Of a stretch of 26,152 nucleotides of DNA, positions 14,690-23,509 are shown piece after piece. The stretch is from positions 1 through 26,152 of IMG/VR virus record IMGVR_UViG_3300032032_000021, one strand, 5' to 3'. Both the position numbers and the translations under genes were made by a program. The stretch is from a virus. The notes below the pieces were generated by a model, which did no database searches, was not told the origin of the DNA, and saw nothing but the letters and a program-made list of their open reading frames with translations. Positions within the stretch are counted from its first letter, which is position 1, and every line of letters begins with the position of its first letter.

Positions 14690-16480
14690 GTGAATCAACC
14701 ATTGCAACGTAAGAATAGATTAACTGGGCAGAGTTTTGGACCTGCGAGTAGTGAAGCACAGTGGTTAGCGGATGCTGATAGGGTTTTGAAGAGTGGTTTA
14801 AGCGGTGTTGCTAATGCTGTTGGCAGTATCCCAGAAGGTTATGACCGTCTTATGGATGCTGCTCCTGGTAATCGTTGGGACCCTACTTTGGGTGGCGCTC
14901 AAGCACTTGGTGATTTGGTACCTGTTCAAGAGGGCATTAACACGCTTGGGAGAGGTGTAAATGCTGGGCTTGATGGTGTCCAGCAAGCGCTTTTAACTGG
15001 TTTGGATACTGCTGGGAGTGGGTTGGAAACCGCTGATGCGGCTTTGATGGACGCTTTGCGGAAGGCGCAGAGTGGGTATGGAACTGCTCGGAGAGAAGTC
15101 GGAGGTTTCTTAGGTGACGCTGCAAATACCCCGATCCGTAATCTTCGCGGAATCCAAGATGCGGTAGGTACTATTCAAGGCGGTTCTGAACCTCCTTTGG
15201 AAAATCCTGGTTTAAGTAATTTGAATCTTTCAGATAATGATTACATCCAAATGTTGATGAAAAAGAAAGATCGAACTCCAGCGGAGAATGAAGCTCTTAC
15301 TGATTATTTGACGAATGGTCAGATTAATCGTTTGAATGAAATGATGCTTCCTCCTGAGGTTTCGTCTGGGGCTTATAACCCGTATGGCGTTGGGGATGCT
15401 GAACAAGATTTGAAAGATGCTATTGCCCGAAAAGAAGCAGGCACTTTAGTTCCCGAAAGAGGAGGGAGCAGCAAAAGTTCTTCTCCTGACGCTGACGGTG
15501 AAATGTATGGGCCAGGAAGACCAGAGTACGAGAAAGCTATAAGAAATCTTGAAGAACAAGAAGCTGCTCGAATGCAAGCTTTGTTTGACCAAATGTTTCC
15601 TGCAGGTGCACAAGCCGAAGGCGGCATGGGATTAGCAGAACAGTTAGCAGACACTAATCGTGGTTACGCTCAAGGACGTTACAACGATCTAACAGGTTTC
15701 TTGGACGCTGAACGCACTAGGGCTGGTGCCCAGTTCGACAGCGACGAAGAAGCGATTGTTAAACAGCTTTTGGGTTCTGACGCTAAACGTCGTAACGCAG
15801 AAGATATGTATACAGCCCGTAGAGGCCAATCGTTTAACGAACTGGAAAGAAAACTTGGTGCTCGTACAGGTGCTGCAAGTGCAAGATTAAAGAATCTTGG
15901 CATTGATCCTGCTGGTTACACGGATGTAGTTGGTCAGGAGATGGGTGCTTTGCTTGGTGCTCAGATGCAGTCTGGTGCTGATTTGGCTGAGCGTATGGCG
16001 ATGCTTGGTGCTGAACGTGCTCAGTTGGGTATTGGTCGTGCTAAGGCTGGGATGGCTAAGGAACGTCGGGCGTTTGATCGGAATGCCTCTGACATGCTGT
16101 TCCAGGGTTCTCAGCGGTTGTCGTATGAGCTTCAAGATATTAATGAGGCTTTGATGAATCGTCGTATTAGCGCAGCGGATGCTGCTGCTGCTTCTGCTGC
16201 AGCGGCTAATGAGGCTCGGGCGCAGGCTTCTCGGGCAATGGTTATTGGGCAGTCTTTTGGTATGCCTGGTGATGTGGCTGCGGCTTCGTCTACGTTCCCT
16301 GGGTTGTTGAAAGAGTTTGCTGGGATGGCGGCAGACAACGATCAGGGAATGGCTATGACGTTGACTCCAGAGATGCTTCCTGATGGGTTTAAGCATTTAG
16401 CTGACGGGCAAAGAACTGCTTCTCTCGATCAAATAATTCAGTTTGGGAAAATTGCTGAACAAGCTGCTCTATACGGCTAG
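14690..16480 (+). CDS. Putative internal virion (ejection-type) protein 2
   Basis: This 596-residue protein has long Ala-, Gly- and Glu-rich helical stretches. Residues 280-400 contain helical arrays (RNLEEQEAARMQALFDQMF), and about 405-520 are very alanine-rich (ISAADAAAASAAAANEARAQ). No enzymatic motif is visible. Such helical proteins in podoviruses often line the ejection channel or sit in the capsid core. GTG 14690 has GGAG at 14681. Codon usage changes inside the gene near 15905: CAA and TTA are frequent before, CAG and TTG dominate after. That may mark a mosaic joint. Confidence 0.65.
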   Translation: MNQPLQRKNRLTGQSFGPASSEAQWLADADRVLKSGLSGVANAVGSIPEGYDRLMDAAPGNRWDPTLGGAQALGDLVPVQEGINTLGRGVNAGLDGVQQALLTGLDTAGSGLETADAALMDALRKAQSGYGTARREVGGFLGDAANTPIRNLRGIQDAVGTIQGGSEPPLENPGLSNLNLSDNDYIQMLMKKKDRTPAENEALTDYLTNGQINRLNEMMLPPEVSSGAYNPYGVGDAEQDLKDAIARKEAGTLVPERGGSSKSSSPDADGEMYGPGRPEYEKAIRNLEEQEAARMQALFDQMFPAGAQAEGGMGLAEQLADTNRGYAQGRYNDLTGFLDAERTRAGAQFDSDEEAIVKQLLGSDAKRRNAEDMYTARRGQSFNELERKLGARTGAASARLKNLGIDPAGYTDVVGQEMGALLGAQMQSGADLAERMAMLGAERAQLGIGRAKAGMAKERRAFDRNASDMLFQGSQRLSYELQDINEALMNRRISAADAAAASAAAANEARAQASRAMVIGQSFGMPGDVAAASSTFPGLLKEFAGMAADNDQGMAMTLTPEMLPDGFKHLADGQRTASLDQIIQFGKIAEQAALYG

Positions 16481-16488
16481 GAGTTAAA

Positions 16489-19400
16489 GTGGCAATTCCT
16501 CCTCCTCCACGGCCTCAAAACCGTGGGAATATGATTAAAAATCTAAATATAGATTGGGGGAATAAGTCTTCTTCTGCTCCTTTAGCTGGGTATGTTGCTC
16601 CTGCAAAAAAGGGTGGAGGGATATTTGATATTCCTGTCCTTGGACAAATTATTGACGCTATTGATACGCCTCGTGCTGCCATTGTTTCGGGTATCAAAGA
16701 GATAGGTGACATCTTTGATGCTGATAATGATTTCTCGATTGGAGAATTTGTTCAGCAAACCCGTGACAACATCATGATGGGTGAGGTGTTGCGGGATTGG
16801 GACGTTGATCTTCCTGGGCCTTTAGATTTTGCTGTGGGTCTTGGGTTGGATATTGCTTTAGATCCTTTGACTTATATGGCTGGTGCTGGGCTGTTGGCTC
16901 GTGGCGCTAAGGCTGCTGATGTGGCGAATGGTTTACGAAAGGCTGCAAAGCTGCCACAAAATGCTAATAGAGCAGCAGATATGTTGAAGGCTGCACAAAA
17001 AGTTGACCGTACTGGGTCTGTGTTGTCTGCAAGTAAATACTTGGACGACATAGGTATTTCGTCTGGTGCTCGTTTTACAATTCCTGGGACTGGCAAGATT
17101 GGTCGCACGATTATTGAGAAGCCGTTACGAAGAATATTTCCTGTTGTTGGCAGGAAGTTAGATGACATGCGTGTCAGGCAGTTGTATACCGATACTGCTG
17201 CTGGTCCTGGGGGCATGTTTCGGTGGGGTGATGAAGCGGATCGTGCTCTTGATTTAACTAATCCTAATAATCAGAAGCTTGTTAGGAATAGGGTTCGGCA
17301 GTTGCGAGGTGAGGGACCTGCTGTTGCTGTGAAGCAAGGTTCTGAGGCTGATAAAGCAGCGAGACTGGCTATGAAGATGGCAGTCGAGATGCCTGGAAGT
17401 GCTCAGATGTTAGCGAAGATTCCAGGGAGTACTGCTTTTGTTGCTTGGGCTGCTTCTGGTCCTGGCAAAGCATTTGCATCGGTTGCGGATACAAAGATGG
17501 GTCAGGCGTTTGGTAAAGCGTTTTCAACGAACGTTGATATCAACCAAATGATTCGTTCTAGCAATATAGAGGAACAGGTTACTGGTCGTTGGGTTCAGCG
17601 TATTGGTTCGCAAGCTAATACGAGGTCGTCAAGGTTTGCTTCGGTAGCAAAGAATGGGGCAGAGAATCTTAAACGTGCCGCTGATGATGCTGGTGTTGAT
17701 TTTGACGAGTTAATGTTGTCTGCTGAAAACGATCTTCCTTATTTGTTTTCGCAGGGTAGTGACTTTGGTATTAACCCTAAGCATATGGCTTTAAGGGAAC
17801 AAGCTCGGGAGTATTTGGACAGTTTGCGGACGATGGTTAATGAGGCTTTGCCGTACAGCGACGATTTAGATGGCGTTGTTGGTGAGCTTTATTTGATGCG
17901 TTATATCGGTAAGGAAGGCGCAGAGAAGCTTGATGAGCTTGGCCGTTTAAGTGGCAAGCCGTTGCCAAAGGGTGTTGCTGCTGATGACCTGATTCAGGGT
18001 AATTCTTTTCATAAGCGTAATTGGATTACGCCTAAAGGAATGAAAGATCTTATTAGGGAGAACTTAAAACCAGGTGTAAAGCCTGATATTAGTATCGAGA
18101 AGCTGATTGATGACCTAGGTGTTGATCCTTCTAAGACTGGTGATGCTTTAGAAGATGCTTTGTTGAAAGCTATTGACGATGCGGCTGACGATGGTTTCAG
18201 AGTTACTGGTACAGATGGGCATGTATACACCAACAAAACGCATGTTGGAACGTTAAAAGATATTGAAGCTGGCTCTATTAGAGATCAGCTTTCAAGAATG
18301 GGTAAAGAAGCTCACGGTAGCGAGTGGGTTGACATATTCGATACGGATATGACTAAAGCTTTGACGAGCTACATAGATTCTCATTCTCGTTTTATTCGTT
18401 CTCAGTATGTTGTTGATGGTTTAGCGCAACGTGGAATTATTGTTCGTGGCGCTAATGGTCAGTTGAGTCGTGCGGCTGCTAATCGTTTGACATCTTCGAT
18501 GAATAGAGCAGGTAAGAAACTTAGTAATGCCCAAATACTTAAAGATAGGTTAGAAGCTACTAAGACTGCTCGTGATGAGAAGATTGCTTTTTACACAGGT
18601 GAGGCTGGTAAGGCTGGAAGTAAGACAAGTCAACGAGCAGCTACTAAAGCTGCTCTTGAAGTAGCCAGACTTGAAGGAGAGCTAAGAGCTATTTCTTCTG
18701 TTATGGACGCTATAGCTAATGGTTCAGGGATCGAGGGTTTGACTAACGATGCTTTGGCTCTTATCCAACCTGGCGCTCAGTTCGATCTTCGTAGAGGTGT
18801 TGGATACATAAGTCAGAAAGTGAAGCAAACTTCTGAGGAAGTTGCTCGTTTACATAATGCTCGTAATGATGCTGTTGAGTTGATTCATTCTTTAGATGAG
18901 CAGATTGCTCAGGTTGAAGAGATGCTTAAACGCATTGAAGCTGTCAACAATATTGATCCTGAGCTTCAAGGGTTCTTGCCTTTGTTTGATGGTTATAAAG
19001 AGATCCAAGATTCAGTGAATATTATGCGCGAGGGTTTGCGTGCATATAAGTCCACGTTTATTAACCGCATGTTGGATGACGTTACGGTTCGTGCTGCTGA
19101 CGATTTAGAAGATTTCTTAAATGGGATGACAGGCGATGGCTTGTTTGATTTCGCTAAGAACGGTAAGCGGCTTATAAGTGCTGCTCGTAAAGATGAGCTT
19201 GGTCGGATTTCTAGACGGTTGGGTCAGATCTTTAAGGGTAATCCTAAGTGGGAGAAGTGGCTGGAAGAGATGCCTGAATTGGCGGATCTTAAGCACGCTA
19301 TTGAGAATCTTGATGAAGGAGACATGGGGATTCTTGCTCGTCTTGAGCGTTACAGACAGATCAAGGGCGCTGATGCTTTGATCGATGGGAAGTCTCCTAT

Positions 19401-21405
19401 AGGTAACAATATTGCTGAACTTTTGTCTGATATAGGTGGGGCGGAACGCAGGTTGTTGAATGCGAAGTTGCGTGAGATAGAAGAAATTTTAAGACTTGGC
19501 TTAAAAGCTGATAGAGGTGTTCCTTATAAACCATTAGCAGGTCAGGTTTCTGATGAAGCAACTGAAGCTTTGCAAGAAACGTTTGATCTTCTTGGCGTAA
19601 AGTTTGAAGAGCTTGAAGTAGCTATGAGCAGTGCTCAGAAGAAGCTTTTGGAAACAGAAGCTTATTTAGCGGAGCGACGTACTTACTGGCGAGGAAAGAA
19701 ACAACTCACTGAAAGCGAGTTGTCTGAAGTCAGCGCAACAATGGTTCAGCAACAAAGAATCATTGACGAATTGAAATTAGAAAAGATGCGGTTAATGGAT
19801 TCAGATAGGACAACTATCCGAATGAGTGCTGCTGATTCGCAGCAAGCTGCTGCTAATGAGCTTCGCAAAGTACGCAACCTTCACAATTTGTCAGATGTTT
19901 ATGGTGGTCGGTTAAACGATTACATGGTTAATATGTCTGGGCTTGGCAACGCCCAAGATGTATCCAATAGAACAAACAATTTGTTGCGTGGATACAGTCT
20001 TGTAGACGGGGCAGGAGAAGGTTCGGTTGAACTGTTTTCTGCTGCGGTTCAGGCTGCTGCTAGAACTGCTGATGTCAAAGCGATGAGTGACTTTATGAAG
20101 AAGTACTCAACGTTTGTGAACTGGTGGAAAGCTCAAGCTGTTGCTACTCCTGGGTTCATTATGAGAAACATGATGGGTGGCATGTGGATTAACAACCAGA
20201 TTGCTGATGTGCCTATGAGTATGCACACAAGAGTTTTGGGTATCCGTCGTGCTGCTGCTAAGGCTGCTCAGGAGGGTGGCCGTAAAGGCGACATTGCTTA
20301 CGGTTTGGAACAGCTTATTGCTAACGGGAAACCTGTTGGTTTGAAGAAGTTGGGTATTCCACAGCTTCAGTCTGCAGTTGATGTGGGTGAGCTTGAAACG
20401 TTCTTGACGTGGTATCGGACAGGGATGGCTAGCAGTGGTCAGGTATCTCAGGAAGTTAGATCTTCGTTGGATGCTATTGGCGGTGGAAAAGGTTCGTGGA
20501 AACCGTGGCAAGCAGAGTTTGCTCCGTTTGCTAAAGTTCGTGAGTTAAACCAAGAAGCTGAGTTTATGTTGCGTGGTTCAGTAGCGCATCACACTGCTAT
20601 GACTGGTGGAAGCATCGATGATGCTTTCGAGCTTGTAAATAAGTATCACTTTGATTATGCGAATCTGACTCAAACTGAACGCAAGATGAAGCAGGTTATT
20701 CCGTTCTGGACTTGGCAGAAAAACATTTTGCCTGTGCTTGTTGAGTCGATTGGTAAGAAACCTACTGCTTGGGGTCGGTTGCAGCAGGTGAAAGGCGAGT
20801 TGGAGTTGCATTCTCCTGAAGAAGGGCTAGTGCCTAGCTGGTTCGGAGAGAATATGGGTATACGTTTGCCATTCAATATTGGTGGGAACAGAGCGTATGC
20901 TATTCCTGATTTGCCGTTCCGTGATCTTGCTAAATGGTCTAAAGCTATTGAAGGTAAAGAACCGTGGCGACCTTTAGCGGAAAGCGTTTTTCCGATGTAC
21001 AAGCTCCCGATAGAGCTTGCGTTTGGCAAAAAATATTTTGGCAATATCCCGTTCACTGGTCGATATCAACAAGCCCCTAACTCTTATGGAAAGATTCCTG
21101 GGCTTATGCCAGCCCTTGGTGCGCTTGGTTTTGCGAAGAAGAATCGTAAAGGGGAATGGAAAACAACTGACCAAACTCTTTATGTGTTAGATCAGTTCAT
21201 GCCGTTGTTGGGTAGGGTGCGAAGGGTTCTTCCTAATGAAGCTCCTAAACAAGAACGAATGCTAACTACTTGGCTTTCAGTGTTTCTAGGTACGAACATC
21301 CGTCCTAACACTCCTTCAACTAAACGTAGTGAGCTAATTCGTATGCAGAAAGAACTCGCTGAAGAGCTTCGCGATAAGAAAGATATAGAATTCCGCAAGG
21401 TCTAG
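16489..21405 (+). CDS. Giant internal virion protein (1638 residues)
   Basis: This is the largest gene. GTG 16489 follows TAGGAGTTAAA. The N-terminal region is Ala- and Gly-rich with amphipathic helices and no signal peptide. Coiled-coil segments are clear near residues 700-830 (VEEMLKRIEAVNNIDPELQG) and 1040-1135 (AQKKLLETEAYLAERRTYW). A recognisable C-terminal stretch occurs near 1217-1410: TPGFIMRNMMGGMWINNQI, then HFDYANLTQTERKMKQVIPF and WTWQKN. Similar motifs appear in very large structural proteins of tailed phages. It is probably an injected or core protein like T7 gp16 in role, but I see no transglycosylase or other catalytic motif. Function is inferred from size, position and helical character. 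Confidence 0.7.
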   Translation: MAIPPPPRPQNRGNMIKNLNIDWGNKSSSAPLAGYVAPAKKGGGIFDIPVLGQIIDAIDTPRAAIVSGIKEIGDIFDADNDFSIGEFVQQTRDNIMMGEVLRDWDVDLPGPLDFAVGLGLDIALDPLTYMAGAGLLARGAKAADVANGLRKAAKLPQNANRAADMLKAAQKVDRTGSVLSASKYLDDIGISSGARFTIPGTGKIGRTIIEKPLRRIFPVVGRKLDDMRVRQLYTDTAAGPGGMFRWGDEADRALDLTNPNNQKLVRNRVRQLRGEGPAVAVKQGSEADKAARLAMKMAVEMPGSAQMLAKIPGSTAFVAWAASGPGKAFASVADTKMGQAFGKAFSTNVDINQMIRSSNIEEQVTGRWVQRIGSQANTRSSRFASVAKNGAENLKRAADDAGVDFDELMLSAENDLPYLFSQGSDFGINPKHMALREQAREYLDSLRTMVNEALPYSDDLDGVVGELYLMRYIGKEGAEKLDELGRLSGKPLPKGVAADDLIQGNSFHKRNWITPKGMKDLIRENLKPGVKPDISIEKLIDDLGVDPSKTGDALEDALLKAIDDAADDGFRVTGTDGHVYTNKTHVGTLKDIEAGSIRDQLSRMGKEAHGSEWVDIFDTDMTKALTSYIDSHSRFIRSQYVVDGLAQRGIIVRGANGQLSRAAANRLTSSMNRAGKKLSNAQILKDRLEATKTARDEKIAFYTGEAGKAGSKTSQRAATKAALEVARLEGELRAISSVMDAIANGSGIEGLTNDALALIQPGAQFDLRRGVGYISQKVKQTSEEVARLHNARNDAVELIHSLDEQIAQVEEMLKRIEAVNNIDPELQGFLPLFDGYKEIQDSVNIMREGLRAYKSTFINRMLDDVTVRAADDLEDFLNGMTGDGLFDFAKNGKRLISAARKDELGRISRRLGQIFKGNPKWEKWLEEMPELADLKHAIENLDEGDMGILARLERYRQIKGADALIDGKSPIGNNIAELLSDIGGAERRLLNAKLREIEEILRLGLKADRGVPYKPLAGQVSDEATEALQETFDLLGVKFEELEVAMSSAQKKLLETEAYLAERRTYWRGKKQLTESELSEVSATMVQQQRIIDELKLEKMRLMDSDRTTIRMSAADSQQAAANELRKVRNLHNLSDVYGGRLNDYMVNMSGLGNAQDVSNRTNNLLRGYSLVDGAGEGSVELFSAAVQAAARTADVKAMSDFMKKYSTFVNWWKAQAVATPGFIMRNMMGGMWINNQIADVPMSMHTRVLGIRRAAAKAAQEGGRKGDIAYGLEQLIANGKPVGLKKLGIPQLQSAVDVGELETFLTWYRTGMASSGQVSQEVRSSLDAIGGGKGSWKPWQAEFAPFAKVRELNQEAEFMLRGSVAHHTAMTGGSIDDAFELVNKYHFDYANLTQTERKMKQVIPFWTWQKNILPVLVESIGKKPTAWGRLQQVKGELELHSPEEGLVPSWFGENMGIRLPFNIGGNRAYAIPDLPFRDLAKWSKAIEGKEPWRPLAESVFPMYKLPIELAFGKKYFGNIPFTGRYQQAPNSYGKIPGLMPALGALGFAKKNRKGEWKTTDQTLYVLDQFMPLLGRVRRVLPNEAPKQERMLTTWLSVFLGTNIRPNTPSTKRSELIRMQKELAEELRDKKDIEFRKV

Positions 21406-21414
21406 GATTTAGAT

Positions 21415-22188
21415 ATGTCTGAAAGAACAATTATTTCTCGGGACGGGTGGGAAGCCCGTCCCCCTAAACGGCCTTTCACTAAGTTGAAGCCGTCAAGAGT
21501 GCAGGGTGTTGTTCTTCATCACAGTGGTGTGAAGAACGGACCAAAGGGTTTAGCTGCTTTGAAAGCTTATGAGCGTTTCCATATGGATTCTCGTGGGTGG
21601 AACGCTATTGCTTACAACTGGTTGGTAGACGAAGACGGAGTTATTTATGCAGGGCGTGGGGCTGGTGTCGTTTCTGGTGCTACTAAGGGTTGGAATTCTC
21701 GTACTGAGTCGATTTGTTTTACGGGTTGGGGAGAGGTAGAAGCTCCTCAGGCTGCTTTGGATTCTATTAAGTGGCTGGTTAGCGACATCAATAACCGTTA
21801 CGGAGGGAAACTGTGGGTCAAAGGACACAGAGATCTAGGAAATTCCACTTGCCCTGGGAATTGGTTGTACAACTGGCTGAAGTCAGGGATGCCGTCACAA
21901 GTTGGCGATCCGAACAGCGTAGATTGGGACGGAATCAAAGCCCATCTGGAGACTCTTAAAGCGGTTGTATCCCATAGTCCTCTATCTAGGAGGCGGAAGA
22001 GCCGTGGAGAGGCTGTGAGAGCCGTTCAGGAGCGTCTGAAGGACCTTGGGTATGAGCCTGGGGGTATAGATGGCATCTATGGATACAACACGAAGCGTGC
22101 TGTGAAGATGTTCCAGGTTAAATACTGTTCATTCCTTAAGGTTGATGGCATAGTGGGTGCCAGAACTTGGGATGTGTTATTCGCTTAA
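21415..22188 (+). CDS. Endolysin: N-acetylmuramoyl-L-alanine amidase with peptidoglycan-binding tail
   Basis: This 257-residue lysis enzyme cleaves the bond between muramic acid and the stem peptide. The N-terminal Amidase_2/PGRP domain (about 5-160) shows zinc ligands H35 (VVLHHSG), H138 (GHRDLG) and C146 (STCPGN), with YNWLVDEDGVIYAGRG in between. The C-terminal PG_binding_1 module (about 195-257) has AVRAVQERLKDLGYEPG, then GIDGIYGYNTKRAVKMFQ and VDGIVGARTWDVLF. There is no signal peptide, so release depends on the holin encoded downstream. ATG 21415 has AGGA at 21404-21407. This modular layout is common in phages of Gram-positive hosts but not exclusive to them. Confidence 0.93.
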   Translation: MSERTIISRDGWEARPPKRPFTKLKPSRVQGVVLHHSGVKNGPKGLAALKAYERFHMDSRGWNAIAYNWLVDEDGVIYAGRGAGVVSGATKGWNSRTESICFTGWGEVEAPQAALDSIKWLVSDINNRYGGKLWVKGHRDLGNSTCPGNWLYNWLKSGMPSQVGDPNSVDWDGIKAHLETLKAVVSHSPLSRRRKSRGEAVRAVQERLKDLGYEPGGIDGIYGYNTKRAVKMFQVKYCSFLKVDGIVGARTWDVLFA

Positions 22189-22224
22189 TGGGCCAGTCCC
22201 AACACTCTATAGGAGGTCTTATAG

Positions 22225-22371
22225 ATGTCTAAAGAAAGTAAACAGTGGAAAGATTCTTCCTCTGTAGATAATGCTGAAGCAATGGGTAAGTCTGCTAAGA
22301 AAGCGGCAGCATTTTTGCGTTCCTCATCTCTGGGTAACCAGAACCATGGCGGTCGGCCTTTCGGGAAGTAA
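22225..22371 (+). CDS. 48-residue basic protein
   Basis: This short frame has ATG 22225 after a perfect AGGAGG (22211-22216) and ends at TAA 22369-22371. The product (MSKESKQWKD start, GGRPFGK end, with AKKAAAFLRSS in the middle) is basic and unrecognised. The ribosome site lies between inverted CTATA and TATAG arms (22207-22211, 22220-22224), a weak possible hairpin that would leave the site in the loop. It sits in the lysis region, but nothing indicates a lytic role. Confidence 0.65.
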   Translation: MSKESKQWKDSSSVDNAEAMGKSAKKAAAFLRSSSLGNQNHGGRPFGK

Positions 22372-22378
22372 CCCGATA

Positions 22379-22516
22379 ATGCCACTTAAGTCTGGTAGTT
22401 CTAATGAAGTTGTTTCCCACAACATAGGGAAACTTATTGCTGAGGGATACAAGAAAGAACAAGCTGCAGCTATAGCTTTCGATAAAGCTAAACGCAGCAG
22501 GAAAGGTAAGAAGTGA
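22379..22516 (+). CDS. 45-residue phage protein (MPLKSG-type)
   Basis: This product starts MPLKSGSSNEVVSHNIGKLI, followed by AEGYKKEQAAAIAFDKAKRS and a basic tail. The pattern is a common tiny protein in environmental phages, usually annotated as hypothetical. ATG 22379 is preferred over the longer in-frame extension to 22271 because that would run through most of the 48-residue gene. It overlaps the start of the holin gene by four bases (GTGA). Basic helical character might suggest nucleic-acid binding, but this is unproven. Confidence 0.7.
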   Translation: MPLKSGSSNEVVSHNIGKLIAEGYKKEQAAAIAFDKAKRSRKGKK

Positions 22517-22707
22517 CCGAAGAAACTGCTAAAACAAAGTTCTCATGGGCTGACTGGATTGAGCGATCTGTCTGGACGGGTGTGGAAGCAGCGTTAGCTG
22601 TTGTTGTCGTTACGGATGTGTCTAGTCTTAAGGCTGCAGCTACTGCGTTCGCTGCCGCTGCAATCGCAGCATTGAAGACGCTTGCGAAGGCTCGCCTCGG
22701 GAGGTAG
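22513..22707 (+). CDS. Holin (r1t-like)
   Basis: This 64-residue membrane protein has two hydrophobic helices, about residues 21-35 (VEAALAVVVVTDVSS region) and 40-56 (KAAATAFAAAAIAALKT). It ends in a basic KARLGR. The WIERSVWTGVEAAL start and the final ALKTLAKAR match r1t-type phage holins, which open the inner membrane so that the endolysin reaches the wall. GTG 22513 overlaps the previous TGA (GTGA). It lies close to the amidase gene, forming the lysis cassette. Confidence 0.8.
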   Translation: MTEETAKTKFSWADWIERSVWTGVEAALAVVVVTDVSSLKAAATAFAAAAIAALKTLAKARLGR

Positions 22708-22712
22708 CTCCT

Positions 22713-23033
22713 GTGGATGAAGAAGAACAGTTCGATGACATTTGGGCAGACTGGATGGCCGAAGAGGGCCTAGCCATTGAAGATGAGATCCAAGAAACTT
22801 TGGTTTCTAGCCGTGGTTTGTTGGATATTGACGATGGAACACATGCTCAATGGATAGATGGAACTCTTGGTGTTCTTCTTACATTCGATTTATCTGAGGT
22901 TCATTCCATTCTTAATGCGTGGGATGAAGCTGAGGATGGGAACATGATGGCCCTTGCAACCTTGATGCATTGGTTGCAGGGCTTCAGTTGTTTCCTTGAA
23001 GCATGCATGTCGAATATTGAAGAAGAGAACTAG
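22713..23033 (+). CDS. Acidic protein of unknown function
   Basis: This 106-residue protein is strongly acidic (EEEQFDDIWADWMAEEGL at the start, NIEEEN at the end) with a hydrophobic helical middle (LGVLLTFDLSEVHSILNAW). GTG 22713 has GGGAGG (22699-22704) at good spacing. It is the last gene of the rightward transcription unit. Its TAG (23031-23033) lies in the CTAG shared with the stop of the convergent gene. No family is recognised; lysis control is possible only by position. Confidence 0.7.
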   Translation: MDEEEQFDDIWADWMAEEGLAIEDEIQETLVSSRGLLDIDDGTHAQWIDGTLGVLLTFDLSEVHSILNAWDEAEDGNMMALATLMHWLQGFSCFLEACMSNIEEEN

Positions 23034-23509
23034 GTCTTTCGATTCAAGTACTGTTGTACTGCTGGTTCTCTCAGCAAACTAGTTCGCAGTTTTTCTGCTA
23101 GTTCATCTCTGCGTCTGGCCATAGTTGTTTTGGGGATGTCTAATATTATGGCCACAAAACGCAAAGAAAGACCCACGTCAACGAGCATGTGGTAAAGCCA
23201 CTGCTCGTCTTCTGTGAGTCCTATGAATGTTTCATGTACTGCGAGAATAAGATCTTCTCGGTTTTCTTCTCGTTCTTCTATAGACCGAAGCGGGTCCTCG
23301 AAAGGACCCGCCTCCATAATGCTTTGCATTTCTGTTTCAGGCGTTGGCCTGTAAAGAACTTCTTTCCTAGCTGATCTGTTTGTTTCTCCCCAGTGACCAC
23401 TTTTAGGTTTGCTGGTTACGTTTGTCCAAGGTCGTTGTGGTTGCAGTGAAGGAAAGTTTGCTTTCCTAAGAGCGTTAAAGAGTTTTGCTCCCTCGCTCTC
23501 CTCATCCAC
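23030..23509 (-). CDS. Sigma-region-4-like HTH DNA-binding protein
   Basis: This 159-residue protein has a charged, probably flexible N-terminal half. From residue 98 it contains LTEDEQWLYHMLVDVGLSLR and a helix-turn-helix (FVAIILDIPKTTMARRRDEL, 118-137), as in the sigma-70 region 4 family. The GLS-x-R-x-VA-x-ILDIPKTT layout is the classic recognition form. It has no region 2, so by itself it would bind DNA rather than recruit core polymerase as a full sigma factor. A GTG start at 23509 overlaps the end of the previous gene. It closes the leftward replication operon, suggesting a transcriptional switch role. Confidence 0.75.
   Translation of the reverse strand: MDEESEGAKLFNALRKANFPSLQPQRPWTNVTSKPKSGHWGETNRSARKEVLYRPTPETEMQSIMEAGPFEDPLRSIEEREENREDLILAVHETFIGLTEDEQWLYHMLVDVGLSLRFVAIILDIPKTTMARRRDELAEKLRTSLLREPAVQQYLNRKT
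23290..23311 (-). other. Perfect 9-bp hairpin inside the HTH gene
   Basis: GCGGGTCCT (23290-23298) pairs with AGGACCCGC (23303-23311) around a four-base loop. On the coding (minus) strand the RNA loop is UUCG, closed by U-A. No T-run follows on either strand, so it is not a standard terminator. It overlaps the codons for AGPFEDPL. Confidence 0.6.
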
